This document shows positions 1 to 11,500 of a stretch of DNA of 64,000 nucleotides, piece after piece. The stretch spans positions 17,501 to 81,500 of the forward strand of contig NW_026970620.1 of the NCBI RefSeq assembly GCF_963678635.1, given 5' to 3'. Position numbers and translations under genes: made by a program. The first letter of the stretch is position 1. Each line of letters opens with the position of its first letter. Below the pieces are notes generated by a model. It did not search any database and was not told the origin of the DNA. It saw nothing but the letters and a program-made list of their open reading frames with translations. The stretch is from Symsagittifera roscoffensis (taxonomy: Eukaryota > Xenacoelomorpha > Acoela > Convolutidae).

Positions 1-235
1 CGATGTTTTTAAACGAAGCATACAGTTGTACCCTTCTCCTGCATAGTTGGTGAGCGACTGGCGTTGTTTTTACTTTTTCATTCAATTCCTTTAGTTTCAT
101 TTCATTTCTGGTTTCTAGCCTGAGACACATTCTTTTAGCGCGGTGTATAACCGCTTCTAATCTACCAAGATCTACGCATCTGATGACAAGGGTCTCTAAG
201 CCGTATAGAAGGACAGTAAAAGCCAGTAAGTCTCA
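1..235 (-). mobile_element. LINE reverse-transcriptase C-terminal remnant
   Basis: Read on the minus strand, this stretch translates to a run resembling the end of the palm and the thumb of a non-LTR reverse transcriptase. It shows a TVLLYGLETL-like motif (compare LLYGSETW in LINEs), then GRLEAVIHRAKRMCL and a basic CRRRVQLYA segment. The element continues beyond the left edge of the window. It ends where LSU rRNA-like sequence begins, on the same strand. The family (R4/Dong, RTE or another) cannot be decided from this length. Confidence 0.5.
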
Positions 236-240
236 TGCTT

Positions 241-1415
241 GATTTACAGGTGGTCGCACTGCCCCGTGTTGGCCGCAGCTCCACCCCGGTTGATGAATGG
301 CTTGGGTACAAACGAGTCCCCCCGCAGGAGTCGACTCTCCACCTTGACAGAGACCTCTTTAGCTACATAAATTCTTCCAAAAAACTTTCAGAATAAATGC
401 ATTGCCCGGTTTAGCCGACTAGGACGAGAGGGTTGATTCACACCCAAGGCCGCAGCCAAGGGTGTCAAAGGGCTGGCTTTTAATCCGACTTAGCCCATAG
501 CAAATCGGCTAGTTTAGTCATCGCCATCCTTTTACCATCTCCTAAGAGCGGTGTGAGCTCCCTATCCGAAGATCTAGGCAGCAAGAAGTGACATTGACGA
601 GGCGTTAACTACTTGCTCAAGGTAGAATGCCTCATTGGTCCTCTCGGTCCACCCCATCCACGCTTTCACGCTTCACCCCTTCCCACTAGCGAGTTTTTGC
701 TGACAAGTGTTGTTCCTTCACCAGGCCGAAACCCTCGGGCACTTGCATAATGGGGTACTGCCGTTTACCCGCGCTGATTTGAATTTCTTCACTTTGACAA
801 TCAGAGCACTGGGCAGAAATCACATTGCGTCAGAACCGTTTCACCAGCCATTGCAATGCTTTGTTTTAATTAAACAGTCGGATTCCCCTTGTCCAAACCA
901 GTTCAGAGTTTGAACGTTTAATGTGCGACAGATTTGACCTAAAGCATATCCATCATCGATGCGCCAAATGCCAACAACTCCGAAGAGCCATCGTACGCTT
1001 TAGCATATCGAGACGTCAAGCTAAAGGCTTGTCACACCCATTCCTCAGAGCCAATCCTTCTTCCGAAGGTACGGATCAATTTTGCCGACTTACCTTATCT
1101 ACACTGTTCCAAGACCAGAGGCTTTTCACATTGGGGACCTGATGCGGAAATTGGTACGATTCACTCTCCTGACATTAGCTGGGCCGAATTTTTACGTGTG
1201 CCACCAGGAACAATTGGGATGCTTCAAATGCTGAAACACTCTTTCATGGTTCGAGCCTTATCTCTGATTGATTCAATTCCAAGGTCTCTACTGCATGTTA
1301 TAAAGAAAAGATAACTCTTCCCCAAGGTCCCAATGACTAAATTCGACTGAGATGACGTTGCCGTCGTAAAGCCAAGAGAGTAAGTTCGGGAATTTTAACC
1401 CGATGTCGTGGTCAA
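241..1415 (-). rRNA. LSU (28S) rRNA fragment, diverged, antisense
   Basis: The plus strand is the reverse complement of eukaryotic large-subunit rRNA. Landmarks I recognise are a block near 765-840 (TTTACCCGCGCT, CACTTTGACAATCAGAG, GCACTGGGCAGAAATCACA), TTTTAATTAAACAGTCGGA near 863-883, CTCAGAGCCAATCC near 1044, ACCAGAGGC and TGATGCGG near 1113-1145, AAAAGATAACTCTTCCCC near 1305, and GTTCGGGAATTTTAACCCGAT ending near 1405. At 250-360 the complement resembles the CAGGTGGGGAGTTTGACTGG region, so the similarity runs further toward the rRNA 3' end. Extra sequence of about 100 bp sits at 625-760, where the canonical molecule has none. The 5' part and the 3' end are missing. This is probably an rDNA pseudogene or a divergent rRNA piece, not a working rRNA gene. 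Confidence 0.8.
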
Positions 1416-1419
1416 CCAG

Positions 1420-4400
1420 ATCACTCGTGGCAGGAGGACCATAACGTGCCAGAAAAAGGAATGGATCTAGAACTAAGCGAGATAGAAAAAAGGAATAACA
1501 AAAAAATCTTGAGGATTCTAGAGTGAATGCATGGTCTGCAGGCTGACGAGAAAGAAATGCAAAGCATCCAACAAAACGATATATCAGCAGGGAAACACGT
1601 AAGAGAAAGGAACCCTTTGTTTGGTTGGACAGCGACAGACCGACCATTAGACATACCAAACCGCAGCTTGAGTCCAGCGCCAACGACGGGGACGTTGATA
1701 AACATTTTCTGTCCGGGGAGTAGGGGTAAGATTCACCCACATCAAAAATTCAATGATAAAGAAACTCAGGGAAATTAGGGAGACTAGCGGGATGGAGCTG
1801 AATCAAGAAGAAGTCGTGCCCACCATTGGAAGAAATTTCAAGACCAAGTTCGATATACCAAATGAGTATTTGGAAAACATCCTAATTACGGACATCTTGC
1901 CAGATAGGACCAGTGCAATCTGCATAACCGCGGATATGAGTTCCAACGCCAATTTAGAGGCAGATTTTAAGAGAGAATACCAAAACGTTGAGTTTCAGTT
2001 CAGGCAGAGACCAGGATTGGGAGCCCTGGCGGCACTTCCTCCCTCAGTTTCACAAGTTCCTGGCAATTACCTGTGCATTTTGATGACGAGAGTCATTGAG
2101 AGAAACGTGGTAGATCCCGAGCATGTGATGCAGGCCTTGAAACGATCGAGGGACTTTCTAGTGGAAAGAGTGATAAAAAGAGATTTCAATGCCAGTTTAC
2201 TATCCAAACTGCGGCAGATTGAACCATAGGGAACTATACGCAATCCTGCACGTGGTCTTTGCAGAAACAGAAATAATGGTACATCTACACAAGAAGTACA
2301 GGGAATTAGGTTTTAGTATAACTGGCATGACATTTAAAACAAAATTTTTATCTAAAATGTATGATGCTAAAACACCTAAAATGTATAATTCTAAATACAT
2401 AATTGAATCATTTTATCAGAAATTGTTCAAACATTGTTTTGAAGGTGCAAAAAGGGGAGGTTTAGATTGGCCATGAGCAGAAACATTCTTGGTCCAAAAT
2501 TCAGTTTTGTTTTCAGATTGATTTTGAATCGTAAAAGATGATAACCAAACTGACTTGCACGAGTTACAGATGCAATAATATCGCCCAGTATTCCGCAATC
2601 ATTACGGGAGAAAAGTGAATCTGCTAAAAGTAATTATTGATTGTTAATCTGGTAAAGGTAACTCTTGAGTGTTTGACAACTGAGAAGATTTTTTGAGCAG
2701 AAAGCAATGGCAAACCGTTTTTGGAAATCCCTACCAGCATTATTCAAGAAGCCGAATCTCCATGAGCTGTACAGGAGCTTGAGGGACCTTGATCACAAAA
2801 TAGTGGTCGAGAGGCTGGCAGTGATGCTTAACGCTATCCTGCAGCATGAGTCACAAGGAGAATGCAGAGAGCCGGCGACCGAGGCAGTGTTGATGGTGGG
2901 CTCTACCTCGGACAGCGTTTCGAACCAAGAACAGACCAGGTGGCTGTCCTGGAACGTCGACGGAGGCTTGAGGGATTCGATCTAGCGATAAACCCCGGCT
3001 TGAGCAACACGACTGAGTATTGTGCAGGGAAATTTCCCCTTCCGACCAAGCCGACGGCAAGGACTGGGACCCAGTCCAGCAGCAAGGCCCTGTCAATGAT
3101 ACAGTCTCAGCAGACAGAAGACGCATATCCAGACCTCAGCAACTTGATGATGGGAACTGGAAAGGGCTCAAAGGGAAAAGGACCAAGCCAATCTTGATAA
3201 AAACAAGGCTGCATTCGACAGGGATCAAGCCATAGTCGAGAAAGACGAGGGGATAATTGAGAGGGATTGTTAAAAGCGGAGCGGACCAAGCTCAGAATTT
3301 ACATGAGAGTGCAGCGAACTGTGACCAGATAAAACCAGAAATTGAGCGATTGCGGAAAAAATGAAGGAATGCGCGAGTGCCAAGGAGCGGAGAACGAAGA
3401 CGTCGATTGAGCCCTTGATACCGAGATCGAGACCGGATTCCAAGATGGAAGTGGATGAAACTCCCAGGGTGAGTGGCCGCTTCAACTTGGACCGTATAGC
3501 CCAAGAGCAAATGAGTGAAGACCTGGACACGTGGACGCCACCAGAACCTGTCCCTTCCTTGAGAGATCTCGAGTCAGGGCGAATTAAGCCGTGGTGGTAG
3601 ATGTCGCACTACCGGGTCTGACATCCAGTTCAACGTGTGGAAGTCAGGCTAGCGCGGGGACATCACCTCTGAATGAACTGTAAGAGGGGCTGCAGTCAAG
3701 GACGCCGGAGAGTCCTGCACGCGAAGCTGGGCCACTCACTTGGAGAGAACATCCCGTGAGGATTGCTATAATCTGTAACTAAAAGAAGAACACCCAAGGC
3801 GCATACCACCGACATTGCAGGGAGGACTGGACGGCGGTGAAACGCGAGAGGAGGGATGCTTTCAATGACGCGTCTTGTGCGATTATTTCACACAGCCGAA
3901 AATACTTGAGCGCACGGTCCACTTGATAATGGGGGACAGTCTTGTCAGGGTTCTGACGAGGATCCAGGCGCACTGGCAAGTCGGAGTCTTGGTTTTTTTG
4001 GTTGTTGGCGTCACTGGAGATGCTGGAGGTGGGAAATCATTCATGGTCATCTTGATGATGAAAACGAACGATGTCTCTCGAGGCGAATCCAGGAACATGA
4101 TGAGGTTGCCGGAAAAGGTGAGCTGCTTTCTTGAGGAGCTGAGGGTCTACTTGGACGCTACGCTGCTCACGATTTGCACGGTTACCTAGGCCCTGGAGAA
4201 TCAAGCAAAGCCAGGTATTTGGAGCGAGTAAGAATTCTGGAACTCGAGGATCTGGCCTGCAGGCGGGAGTTAATGGAGATCTTGGGACTCAAAAGTCTGT
4301 CGCACGAGGATCTGAGCGTGGAATGGCTGAAGCCGCATGAAGCGCATTTTTCTCGAGACAAGACTTTGGAAGCAGCGTACCTGACTGGAATTCCGAGGGA

Positions 4401-5040
4401 GGAGTTGGGAGTCCCGAGCTTCATTGTAGAACCACCAAAGCACCGCACGAGCATTGTCAGAATTAAAGTGGCGATTCCCGCGCAGTTAAGAACCGTGGAC
4501 GAACTTCTTGAGTCAAAGAATATGTGACTCCACGGTACTGCTTAAATGGGCCCGAAATTGTCTGAAGATCCACGATACGGAAAACCTCATGGAACCTCAC
4601 AGCTGCCAAGGCACTGGCAGTTTATGCTGCTGTCATTTTTGATCACCAAGAGTGGCCTCTGAGTCAGTGTCTTGTTGAATACTCTTGATATATCGATCAC
4701 AACCCAAAGATGCACGAAGCTGGGATACGCACTGCCGATGAAAACTAGATATCAAATGACTGAAGTTCTTGATTGTCCGAGTCACAAGGACAAGATTCGT
4801 ATCTTGAGCAGATTGAAGAAAATAAAAATATTGTCAGTTCTTATAAATTCACTCAAGTCAGAAACCGAAGATGAACATTCGAGCTGTTCGAAATTCTCAG
4901 AACGACCCACAAAGGAAGAATTGGAAATGAGTAAACCAGTATTACCAGAAACTGAACGCTTATTGTGCAAAATAATGGACGAACAGCACGAAGCCATCAA
5001 GGACATGCTAGATAGAAATCAGGATGTTTTTTGAGACTTA
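1420..5040 (+). mobile_element. Ty3/gypsy-like retroelement fossil with macro-like and SGNH-like segments, broken
   Basis: Several plus-strand reading frames belong to one old retroelement. The piece at 1753-2229 resembles a macro (ADP-ribose binding) domain: a CITADMSSNANLEADFK segment, then LGALAALP and YLCILMTR, matching the strand-loop pattern of the OARD1/A1pp class. The piece at about 3900-4190 resembles an SGNH-type segment (GDSLVRVLTRIQAHW, then KTNDVSRGESRNMMRLPEKVS) found in some animal retrotransposon polyproteins. The piece at about 4670-5034 ends like the region just before a gypsy reverse transcriptase. No RT, RNase H or integrase is recognisable. The element is broken, with roughly half a dozen or more breaks, and looks old. 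Its left edge abuts the LSU rRNA piece. No terminal repeats were found. Confidence 0.6.
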
Positions 5041-6227
5041 AATCGGACATACAACTAGAGGAGTTGGCATTATGATGCCTTAAAACACCCAGGAGCGCCA
5101 TAAAAACACTATGAACCAGTCGTCTACTTAAATCACATATGAGGTTAAGATAAACAGGCCCTATAACCATTAATCCAAGGGTCAGGGACACTTTCTCTCG
5201 TGCTTTTATACCTCATTCAGCCGGAGCCTATTCGATTCGCGTAAGACGTGAGACTACAAACTGTGTTACCGCTTAAAAGCCACTACCAAAGACCCTCGCC
5301 CTACTCTAGAAATAAGAACGCCACCATGGCTTGGTCTCTAAATATCTAAAACACGCGAACGGCTTTAAAAACAGGACCGGAAGATCTAGTATACTGCAAG
5401 TTTTTATTCGACAGTGGGCATTTAATCCATTTCAGATGGATCAACCGAAACCACGCATTATCTCAACATAATCATATAAAATGCACTCGATAAATGCACA
5501 CAGTGACGCGACTCTAGAATTAGGTAATTATTAGTAATAAAGCAATTCTGGAAGAAGTTCAAGGTGAATAAGTCTGGCTCAAGAATTATGATTCCCTGGA
5601 CCATTAGGCAGCTTCGGCTGTCCACCTTCCCAGTCAAGTTTCACTCTCGCCCAATCAATTGCATTTCTTTCCTTGAACTCTCGATCCTCTCTATCAGGCT
5701 CTATCAGGAACAAGACAACTCTACTCGTACCAAAGCTTCTGGTGAAATTGCGATTAGCAAATTTACTCTGCTGATTTCTTTCGACTCTCCCGCAAATACA
5801 TCTTGACAGGGTCAATTCAAACTTTTAAAAAAATAATTTAAAACAAGATTTAAAATAAAATAAAACAAGATCTGACCGACTGGCACATACTCCAGAAGTT
5901 TTTTTGGTAACAAGTAGTTTTAAATCAATAAGTTTAGTCTTCTCAACTTATGGGCAGCTTCACTGGTCTGCCTGCCCAATCAAGATTTTTTCTCGCCCAA
6001 CGATAATACGACGTAATACTTCATGTTGCTATCTGTCAGTAACAAGACAGCTATACTCGAGTTGTTGCTTGCAGTGAAATTCCGAACAGCAGTTTAATTC
6101 TAGACTGATTTTTATCATTTTTCCCGCAATTCTCATATTTTTCTTCTGATCTAATTAACTTCTGTTTTTCAGTTGTCCCGAAAACCTGAGCATGATAGGG
6201 TTGATTCGAAATTTTGTCCCCACTAAA
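5041..6227. other. Unassigned sequence after the gypsy-like fossil
   Basis: I see no convincing gene here. It may hold further decayed retroelement sequence. A GACCGACTGGCACATAC phrase at about 5875 recurs as GACCGACTGGCACACAC at about 8000, just after the second direct repeat, so 5875-8015 may be one composite repeat unit. Confidence 0.3.
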
Positions 6228-6592
6228 GCTATACTTCCAGAGTCAAAAAGTTCTGGCTAAAAAAAAAAATTTCTGAAATAACTTACTTGTTAGCATGAAA
6301 ATTAGCGACAAAACAAAACTGTAAAAACAAAAAAGGTGAAAACTCTCAGAAAATTGTGACAAATTGTTTAAAATTTTTGCATAAAAGTTGTTATAAAATT
6401 ACAGTAATATTTGTAGTTGTAAAGTCTTGATTGGTTGAATTTTTTTAAAAATTTTTAAATAATGATGTGTATGACTCTTTTTATGATCTTTGATCATTTT
6501 GTACAGATAGTTTAGAATTTTTTAAAACTGAAGATGCACAAAGATGTGAAAAAACGTTTGTTTGAGTTTATGATTTTAACGCGTTCTCAAAA
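6228..6592 (+). repeat. Direct repeat, copy 1
   Basis: This copy runs from GCTATACTTCCAGAGTC to GCGTTCTCAA. It matches 7652-7989 along its whole length with scattered substitutions and short indels (shared phrases include AAATTAGCGACAAAAC, ATGATGTGTATGAC and TTTGTACAGATAGTTTAGAA). The two copies flank about 1 kb and could be the ends of a small mobile element or a local duplication. Confidence 0.7.
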
Positions 6593-7651
6593 CATTTAGA
6601 TGTAATATTTTGAAAATCTACGGCGTGGAGCCGATTCTCAATAACAGTCTCTACTACAAAAAGACGTTATGTCAGTTTTTTTCCCTTTTTTAGTTGAAAC
6701 ATTTTTAAGAGGAATTTTTTTTTCAAATTTTACCATATTAGATTAGAAATGCTCTACATTGTAGCGGCTAGCTCCCTCTACCACAGTCTGAAGCAACTTA
6801 GCCTGCCGGAAAAAGAACAATTTCTGGCCAAAATATTGGCTATTCCGGGAGTTTCCTTAAACTCGAACAATACGAACCCACAGAAGAACCTCGCAAGCCT
6901 ACTCTGCAGGGCACTCTAGCAGAAAAACGTCAGCGTGATTTGGACTTCAAAAATAAACTCATTTGGAAAATAGTCCGCGATTAAAGGTCCATTTATGTTG
7001 AATTTATCAACTGTCACCATGTGTTGAAGTTTTCAGAGTTTGTCTAGAAAACGACATTATACCAGATTTTTTGAGGTTCAGGGAACCGGGAAATGGGGTG
7101 TTTTTGAACCAAGTGGTACACAGTTTTCCGACAATGTTTTATGAACAGAGAATAACAAAAGCAAGGACAGATGAGAAAAACGTTGAAGTCAAACTAGAAA
7201 GGGCGAGAGGCGCAGTACAGAGGGGTGTAGATGAGAAGTTTTGGCCAAGGGCAAAAATAAAAAGAAACTGGCTGAGAAAAAGGAGACCTGTGGTTATAGC
7301 AGTGATTCACCATCTTGATGGTCCAATATAGGGGGAATCACAGTCAGACATCAGCAATAAAAGTGCGCGATATCACCTAATATTCAGATAGTATTCACGA
7401 CGAGGAAAATGAAAACTTGTATGCCCTCTTTAAAATCCTCCTTTTCCAGTGAACTGAAATCAAAAATGGTGTACGGACTTGAATGTTGTGGGTGCAAATC
7501 CATCTATGTTGGCCAGGGAGTTTAAATAAACGATAATCGACCAGGCGTCCAGCAGCATCAAGTTACTTACATTAGAGGCGCTGCACATTAGGAAAAAGAG
7601 ACCGGCAATTAACACGCGCGACGACTTTAGAAGTAGGGAGTTGACAATGAG
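6593..7651. other. Interior between the two direct repeats
   Basis: This interior is less AT-rich than its flanks. It contains two short open stretches, 6749-6919 (56 codons, SLPEKEQFLAKILAIPG-like) and 7071-7331 (86 codons, rich in K and R). I recognise neither. They may be coding remnants of the element delimited by the flanking repeats. Confidence 0.3.
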
Positions 7652-7989
7652 GCTATAGTTCCAGAATCGAAAATTTCTGGCTAACACAAAATTTTTTGAA
7701 ATAACTTACGTGTAAGCATAAAAATTAGCGACAAAACGAAATCGTAAAAACATAAAAGGTAAAAACTCAGAAATTTGTGACAAAATGTTTAAAATTGTTA
7801 CATAATTTCAGTAATATATGTAAAGTTTTGATTGGTTGAATTTTTTAAATTTTGATATAATGATGTGTATGACAATTTTAATAACCTTTGATCATTTTGT
7901 ACAGATAGTTTAGAATTTTTAAAACCTGAAGATGCACAAAAATGTGCGAAAACGTTTGTTTGAATTTACAATTTTAACGCATTCTCAAA
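7652..7989 (+). repeat. Direct repeat, copy 2
   Basis: Second copy of the 6228-6592 repeat in the same orientation, ending just upstream of the RRM gene. Divergence from copy 1 is visible but moderate. Confidence 0.7.
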
Positions 7990-8110
7990 CTTCTAAATAT
8001 GACCGACTGGCACACACCTTGACCTGCTCGTCTGATTGCGTTAGTACTAAATGCTATGAGAAAAGTTCATTTGAAACTTAATGTTTCAAGAGCTAATTAT
8101 AGGTTTTGAA

Positions 8111-8538
8111 ATGAGTTCGCTGAAAGCAAGTGTGCTGCCCAAACTTGTAACATTGCCCAGTGAATGGGATCTGGATGATGATCTTGAAAATGAGATTTCC
8201 CGTCTAGCGGAGACTACCTCTTCTCCGATAAAAGCTATCAATGGTCAGCGCTGTGAAGGTGACGAGGACTCTGATGAAGATCAGTTCCTAAAATCGGTTG
8301 ATCTTTTTGTGAAAAAGGATTTTAATACTTCGTTGAATAGCAATAATGATTCTATTGTCGAATCTGGAGGTTCGAAGTCTTCCAACACTGCTGAAAGAGT
8401 CACCGAGAAGTCAGCAATTGAGGAGGCTCTTTGTGCTATTGAAGAGCGTGAGAAAAGCCAGGATCCCATTTGTGAGTCTTCTGAGGACTCAGAGATAGAT
8501 GTTGATGCGAAGTCTTGGATGAGAAAGCCAAACAGCGA
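8111..8538 (+). CDS. RRM gene exon 1
   Basis: This exon encodes MSSLKASVLPKL, then an acidic region (DLDDDLENEI, DEDSDEDQF, SSEDSEIDVDA). The frame stays open to a TGA at 8561, but the donor GTTAGT at 8539 ends the exon in phase 2, exactly what the acceptor at 8844 needs. Without splicing it would be a 151-codon single-exon ORF followed by AATAAA at 8564, which could be an alternative short transcript end. Confidence 0.7.
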
Positions 8539-11500
8539 GTTAGTGAATGGCTTAATTGATTGAATAAAAAACTTGATGATGAGTGATCGATTTGATGAGT
8601 GATCATTGAGCTCCACTCTAACTGGTCCAGCGTTTATTTCTAATGGGCATAAACTTGATCCTACCACTCATAATTTCAAAGTAATCACAAGATGGATTCA
8701 ATTACAATTGGTTTCAATCAGATAGAAGACTCGGAAATGCCGGATGAGAGGAGTATGATTCATTTCAAAAATTCCGGGAAATAGAAGTTTAGAAACATGT
8801 TTATTTTCAAATTAATTTCTAAATTTTGAATTGTGGTTTCGAGGAAATCTGGGATGGCCCCGAAAGATGTCAAGTTTATCTGGTCTTCCACTGTGGTGAA
8901 GGACAAATCACTTAAAGGGCCTGTGAGTCAAACTAGCTGGTCACCGAAGAAACCAAAAAAAGTCGACCAAGCCAATCGAATACTCGGTGAGTAGTTAGTT
9001 TTTTAATTTTTTTTTGCGAGCCTTTCTTCATAAATCCGAATCATGACCGAAAGAGCTGTAATATGAAACTACGCTTGACTTCGGGAAAATTTTGGTTGTT
9101 TTTCTTCACAAATTGAAGATTGATTGGAAATCTAATATCGTTTAAAAGGGAAATCTTCAATTTGCGGAGACTTTAATATTGACATTTTAAAACCCAGAAA
9201 ATTGAATATACGAACCTGATAAGATTCTTTTATGTTAGTATCAATTCATAAAACCTTTACAATAGAGTCCTGTATAGATCACTGCTTGTCTCAGGACTAT
9301 TCGGATACTTGTATTTAACATTCCACCATGAGTGAACATTATGAATTAATTTCATGGGGAATCAAAAATGAGCAAAAGAATGACTCATTTTTTTTTGCAA
9401 AATTTGGGTTCTTGGTTAATCATGAATTACAGCATATTCACTCAAAAATGCAAATCAAAAATTTTTATTTTTGGAAATTTTAATAAATAATTTAATTGCC
9501 TTAAGAAAACCACGAAAAAAAAAAATCTTTGGTTTGATAAAATGTTTAAAAATCAGATCAAAATGCGGGATAGAAAAGAAAATTGATGCGTTGGGTTGAG
9601 TTTGGGTCGTTTATGGATCATGAAAAGGATAAATAGTCTAGAAACAAAATAAAATTATTTGCGAAAATACAAAAAGAGGTTATTTTCGAGGTATATATTA
9701 AGTTTTGTAAGGATGAACAGTTTACAAGAGGAGAAGTGTGTGTGTAGTTTTTCTCTAACATGGAAACAATTTTGTTCACCAGAACTTTCATATGAAGGAA
9801 AAGGCAAAAAACTAGTGTGTTTAATTTTCCTCCTTATGAAACTTCTTGAGAACAATTTTGTTGATAAATTTTTGTCTAATGTTAGAAAAAAAACAATTAA
9901 GAGTTTCCACTCACATGCTTTTTTCTCTTGTTAACTGTTAATACTTACAGATTGTTTTAATAAATGTTTAAGAAGATGCGCTTGCATCAAAAAGAATTCA
10001 AGTAAAAATGGTCGTGGCCATGATGGCATTAGTAACAATTTTATTCAGAAATTACGGCCCGTAATATTTCAGCCTCTGAATATTTCAGCCTCTTCTTTAG
10101 GTGAAGGCGTTTTACGGATGGATAGTCTTAATCTGGCGAAGTTCATGAATTTACATAAATGTGGTGAACTTTCTGATCCCAACAATTATAGACCCATTAG
10201 CCTACTCAGCTGTTTCAAAAAATTTTATACAAACAACTAATGACGTTCATTAAAAAATATAACATTTCAAAAGGGTGCTATTTAGGTTCCAACCAAAAGA
10301 ATCATGTGTTTATGCTTTGATTCGTTTCAGTGTTTATGAGAGTTTCTAAAAATAAAATGTATTTTGGAAACGCCTGTTTCATTGACCATAAGAAAGCATT
10401 TGACAAAATTGATCACAGCTTTCTATTGAGAAGTTACACTGCTAAGGACTTCTCGGAAAAGGTAACAAAATTTTTGAAAGTTTTCTCAGTAATCGGAATC
10501 AAAGTGCTGAGCATGGCAATGAAATTTCATCTGTTAAACTAGTCCGACTTGGTATGCCCTAAGGCTCTGTGCTGGGGCCATCACTTTTCCTTTTATATAT
10601 CAACGATATACCTGATGTGTGCAATAATTCGAAAGTTGTTCTTTTTTTGCCAATGAGACCACCACCAAATAATGCTTGTCGTAATAGTAATATTGAGCTA
10701 TAGAAAAATAATGAAAGTTTCTCTAATTGGTGACAAAGAGGGTATTCACAACTTGCCGTTCTGAAAATTTCTCACCCCATTATATTTAATCTTCTCTTCA
10801 TTAACCTTTTTCAGGGTTACCACTTGATGAGCTGAAATTTCAAGTGATTTTTCGTTTTTTAGTTTTTCGTTTCATTTTGCAGCATTGCCTCTGTGCTTAG
10901 TTTGTAAAATCAGACCGCGAGTGATCTTGTCATCCGTTCTTCTAGAGAAATACGTTGCCGGAATTTAAACCATTGCTTTCACTTGAAAATGAACGAATGA
11001 ATGGGGTATGGTCGGAACAACAAGTAATGAACCACTTCGTCCATTTTCAAGTGAATTAATTTGAATCTTTTTTTCTCAATACTTCTTTCAAGCAAATAGG
11101 TTTTCAAATGGAACTTTCCAGAGTCTTCATTTTGACATGAAATTTTAGAGACAAGTAATTTTTTCTCTGGAAGGGCAGATAAAGTAGATGTCTTCCGAAA
11201 CAAGTTCCTATTCCAATCAGTTGAAGTGCTATATTTGCGAACAATCAAACTAAAATTAATCAATGAGACTCTGAACATGGTGATTTAAGTTTTAAGTCCA
11301 ACTTAAGATGGCATAATAATGTGACAAAATTCGACCAATTTTGAAGGCTGTTTGTCTCGGATGCCGCAGTTTCTTTTAATTCTAATTCATATTGTAATTT
11401 TCTTCTATACCTATAGCACAAAAACTGAAGTCTTCACTGACTGTCAAACGTAAGGAATGAATCCAAGGGTCGCTCTTTTCACTATCTTTCTCTGTTTTTT

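Noticed and set aside
707-1142. Plus-strand ORFs of 68 and 73 codons
   Set aside because: These are translations of antisense rRNA.
1288-1740. 150-codon minus-strand ORF
   Set aside because: It overlaps the LSU rRNA piece and its junction with the retroelement. Composition follows rRNA sequence, not a protein.
9655-9934. Overlapping ORFs on both strands
   Set aside because: They are mutual shadows in AT-rich intron sequence with no domain or splice context.
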